Positions 5,769 to 7,576 of a stretch of 7,576 nucleotides of DNA are shown here, piece after piece (the stretch's first letter is position 1; each line of letters opens with the position of its first letter). Origin of the DNA: Deltaproteobacteria bacterium (lineage in GTDB: Bacteria; Desulfobacterota; Desulfuromonadia; Desulfuromonadales; BM103); NCBI GenBank assembly GCA_024636215.1, contig JAGXHL010000032.1, forward strand, positions 1 to 7,576, in the 5' to 3' direction. The position numbers and the translations under genes are program-made. The notes under the pieces were generated by a model. The model searched no databases, was not told the origin of the DNA, and saw only the letters and a program-made list of their open reading frames with translations.

Positions 5769-7220
5769 ATGTCAGAAATGCCCAGATTAAAAAGAATCGG
5801 AGAAGCGCTCTGGGAATTGCCGCAAAGCTTCAAACCAGGAATGCGTGTACCCGCCAGGTTTTTTGGTTCCGAAACAATAATCAAGGCCATGGAAAGAGAG
5901 GTCTTTGATCAAGCGGCGAACGTCGCCTGCTTGCCAGGAATCGTCAAATATTCTTATTGCATGCCCGATGGGCACTGGGGATACGGTTTTCCGATAGGTG
6001 GCGTGGCGGCGATGGATTTGGATGAAGGGGTGATAACTCCCGGAGGAATTGGCTATGACATCAATTGCGGCGTCCGTCTTATCAGGACCAATTTGACCCT
6101 GGAAGAAGTCTCTCCGCGCTTAAAAGACTTGGTTGATGCACTCTTCTATAAAATTCCCGTCGGGGCAGGCCGCTCTTCCTTGAGACTAAGCAAAAGTGAT
6201 TTTCTTGACTTAACGGAGCAAGGTTCAAAGTGGTGCCTGAAAAACGGATTCGCTTCAGCGGAAGACCTCACGTTAACTGAAGAGGGAGGCTGTTTCGACG
6301 GGGCAGATGCCTCGAAAGTCAGCGACAGGGCGATTGAGAGAGGACATACCCAAACGGGCACGGCCGGTTCCGGAAATCATTACTGTGAAATCGTCGTATC
6401 GCAGCCAGAAGATATTTATGATGCGGATACGGCCAAGGTCTACGGTTTTGGGATTCCCAACCAGATAGGAGTGCTTTTTCATTGTGGCAGCCGTGGCTTT
6501 GGGCATCAGATCTGCGACGACTACATCAGGGTGATGCTGAAGGCAGCAAAAAAATACGGCTTCGATTTGCCCGACAAACAGCTTTGTTGTGCACCTTTCA
6601 AATCCCCAGAGGGCCAGGATTACTTTTCGGCAATGAAGTGCGCAGTTAACATGGCCTTTGCGAACCGACAGGTCATCTACCACTACATAAAAGAGGTTTT
6701 TTCGGATTTCTTCGGCCGGTCACCGGACGATCTTGGCATGCGTATGATTTACGATGTTTCACACAATAATGCGAAGATCGAAAGTCATCTGGTTGATGGC
6801 AAATCAAAGAAACTTCTCGTGCACCGCAAGGGTGCAACCAGGGCTTTCGGACCTGGCATGGAGGGCGTTCCCGAAGTCTACAAGAATGTTGGGCAACCAG
6901 TATTCATAGGTGGCAGCATGCAAACCGGTTCCTATATTCTCGCTGGAGAAAGAACAGCCGATATCTCCTTTTATTCGACCGCTCATGGAAGCGGTCGTAC
7001 GATGAGCCGCCACAAGGCACAAAAAATGGTCAAAGGCGCAAAGCTACAGAAAGAGATGGAGCATCAGGGGATATATGTAAGAACAACTTCCCTGAAGGGG
7101 CTTGCTGAAGAAGCGGGGCTTGCCTACAAGGATATCGACGAGGTTGCCAAGTCCGCCGAGATTGCGGGCCTAAGCAGACGAGTTTTGAAGCTGCGACCCA
7201 TCGGGAATATTAAAGGTTAG
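5769..7220 (+). CDS. rtcB: RtcB RNA-splicing ligase (3'-phosphate / 5'-OH RNA ligase)
   Basis: 483 residues, the usual full length. ATG at 5769 with a weak ribosome site GAGAAG (5758-5763). RtcB joins RNA ends bearing 2',3'-cyclic or 3'-phosphate to 5'-hydroxyl ends, using GTP and Mn2+ through a GMP-histidine intermediate; in bacteria it serves RNA repair. All key residues line up with those known in the Pyrococcus enzyme: D97 and C100 (GYDINCG), N203-H204 (GSGNHY), H238 (HCGSRG), H332 (DVSHNNAK), H406 as the guanylated histidine (STAHGSGR), and the penultimate K482. HRKGATRAFGPG (352-363) and MPDGHWGYGFPIGG (65-78) are further family blocks. Neither archease, RtcA nor the RtcR regulator is in the window. 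Base composition looks lower in GC than the genes to the left (for example 25 of 60 at 6181-6240 against 37 of 60 at 2701-2760), which with the adjacent rtcB remnant and IS suggests acquisition by transfer. Confidence 0.95.
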   Translation: MSEMPRLKRIGEALWELPQSFKPGMRVPARFFGSETIIKAMEREVFDQAANVACLPGIVKYSYCMPDGHWGYGFPIGGVAAMDLDEGVITPGGIGYDINCGVRLIRTNLTLEEVSPRLKDLVDALFYKIPVGAGRSSLRLSKSDFLDLTEQGSKWCLKNGFASAEDLTLTEEGGCFDGADASKVSDRAIERGHTQTGTAGSGNHYCEIVVSQPEDIYDADTAKVYGFGIPNQIGVLFHCGSRGFGHQICDDYIRVMLKAAKKYGFDLPDKQLCCAPFKSPEGQDYFSAMKCAVNMAFANRQVIYHYIKEVFSDFFGRSPDDLGMRMIYDVSHNNAKIESHLVDGKSKKLLVHRKGATRAFGPGMEGVPEVYKNVGQPVFIGGSMQTGSYILAGERTADISFYSTAHGSGRTMSRHKAQKMVKGAKLQKEMEHQGIYVRTTSLKGLAEEAGLAYKDIDEVAKSAEIAGLSRRVLKLRPIGNIKG

Positions 7221-7351
7221 ACCTGATGAGAGTGTTCAGGGCGTTACTGAAATGCAGTTGTAGTAAGTTTTTTTTGGATTTGCCTGCATGGCTACCCCAG
7301 AACGATATGGGAGGATAAATAGTCGTCCCTGAAAAACTCGAGATTTCGCCT
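7221..7351. other. Spacer between rtcB and the transposase gene
   Basis: No gene is supported. It holds a weak terminator-like structure just after rtcB, a GGGAGGA resembling a ribosome site around 7309-7315 that leads into no open frame, and the presumed outer end of the insertion element near 7320-7340. Confidence 0.5.
7244..7275 (+). terminator. Weak terminator candidate after rtcB
   Basis: Arms TTACT (7244-7248) and AGTAA (7262-7266) are followed by a G and eight T (7268-7275). The T-run is right for a Rho-independent terminator, but the stem is short and AT-rich, so its strength is doubtful. Confidence 0.35.
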
Positions 7352-7365
7352 TCAGGCGAAGCTCG
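7331..7365 (-). terminator. Rho-independent terminator of the transposase gene
   Basis: Read on the minus strand, CGAG (7365-7362) and TTCGCC (7360-7355) pair with GGCGAA (7350-7345) and CTCG (7342-7339) around a four-base loop; the stem is then followed by AGTTTTTC (five T at 7335-7331). The stop codon of the transposase lies in the loop. The bulges between inner and outer stem are small. Confidence 0.6.
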
Positions 7366-7576
7366 ACTGTAAATTTAAGTCTTGTTCAGGAAGACTCATC
7401 ATCTTCCTGACGGCCCAAAGGGGCCAGATGAACGTCAACAGCAACAATTTGAGCCGTTCCAGCTCTTTGAAAAGTAGCCAAAGAATAGCCCGCAGGAGCT
7501 TTCTCAGGTTAAAACCGCACGCCGCCAGGATGGCGTTCATCTTGTCGCCGTCGGTGCCCTTGAGATAATTGCGATC
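7352..7576 (-). CDS. IS5-family-like transposase, C-terminal fragment
   Basis: 74 codons up to the TGA at 7354-7352; the gene enters from beyond position 7576, so only the C-terminus is seen. The first visible residues DRNYLKGTDGDKMNAILAA, followed at once by CGFNLRKLLRAILWLLFK, are the familiar end of IS5-group DDE transposases, where the block G-D-x-x-N-x-x-L-x-x-x-G-x-N-x-R-K-L follows the last catalytic region. The DDE residues themselves are not visible apart from what may lie outside. The last 20 or so residues show no family feature I recognise. An ATG inside this fragment at 7540 would give a 62-residue reading, but it is internal to the transposase and not a separate gene. Whether the full element is intact cannot be judged. 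Confidence 0.82.
   Translation of the reverse strand, partial: DRNYLKGTDGDKMNAILAACGFNLRKLLRAILWLLFKELERLKLLLLTFIWPLWAVRKMMSLPEQDLNLQSSFA
7386..7425. other. Two adjacent hairpins inside the transposase 3' coding end
   Basis: TCAGGAAGA (7386-7394) and TCTTCCTGA (7402-7410) form a perfect nine-base stem with a seven-base loop. Directly beside it GGCCC (7412-7416) and GGGCC (7421-7425) pair around four bases. Such structures near the ends of insertion elements can block read-through transcription or serve as subterminal structure, but this is a guess. Confidence 0.4.

Larger units (their letters stand above)
7317..7576 (-). mobile_element. 3' end of an IS5-like insertion sequence (runs off the window)
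   Basis: The transposase C-terminus at 7352-7576 marks an insertion element that continues beyond the right edge. The outer end should lie shortly after the transposase stop, in the stretch AGTCGTCCCTGAAAAACTC (7321-7339), but without the other terminal repeat or the target duplication the boundary is only approximate. Confidence 0.6.

Noticed and set aside
6273..6683. 136-codon minus-strand frame inside rtcB
   Set aside because: Antisense shadow of a gene with all catalytic residues conserved.
1..7576. CRISPR arrays, tRNA or rRNA genes, phage or toxin-antitoxin modules
   Set aside because: No regularly spaced direct repeats, no tRNA-like CCA-ending cloverleaf and no conserved rRNA blocks were seen on reading; no paired small genes are supported.

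Overview
The window reads as a chromosomal segment of a Gram-negative, mid-GC bacterium. A lipoprotein with an outer-membrane BamE-like domain, an Fe-S type L-serine dehydratase and a dispersed palindromic repeat would all fit a Desulfuromonadales-type deltaproteobacterium. That placement is an inference from general gene style, not from a marker gene.

Layout: bases 1-364 hold no gene. They carry an 85-bp double-hairpin repeat (29-113) and a good sigma70-type promoter (263-291) for the first gene. Five genes then run rightward: a NYN-domain putative RNase with a C-terminal OST-HTH/LOTUS RNA-binding domain (365-1153), a compact RluA-family pseudouridine synthase (1257-1892), a single-chain iron-sulfur L-serine dehydratase (1943-3151), a small SmpA/OmlA (BamE-like) lipoprotein (3332-3652) and a LysE/RhtB-family exporter (3722-4354). 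Convergent to these is an atypical SDR / NDUFA9-like NAD(P)-binding protein (4391-5293, minus strand).

The most unusual part is 5355-7220. A minus-strand remnant of an rtcB RNA-ligase gene (about 5355-5577) lies just upstream of the SDR gene. It keeps the SGN...HTGSRG segment fused out of frame to the extreme RtcB C-terminus, which implies a large internal deletion, and it also lacks its 5' part. Immediately beside it, in the opposite direction, is a complete rtcB (5769-7220) with every expected metal, GMP and catalytic residue. It differs in sequence from the remnant and looks more AT-rich than the genes to the left. The gap between them holds two perfect palindromes and a possible extended -10 promoter. 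The simplest reading is that a resident rtcB decayed and was replaced in place by an acquired, divergent rtcB. The right edge of the window is the 3' end of an IS5-like transposase gene (minus strand) with its own terminator, so this side of the locus is visibly mobile.

No new multi-gene system is evident. Three of the genes act on RNA (NYN-LOTUS, RluA, RtcB), but they are not in one operon and a functional link is only a speculation.
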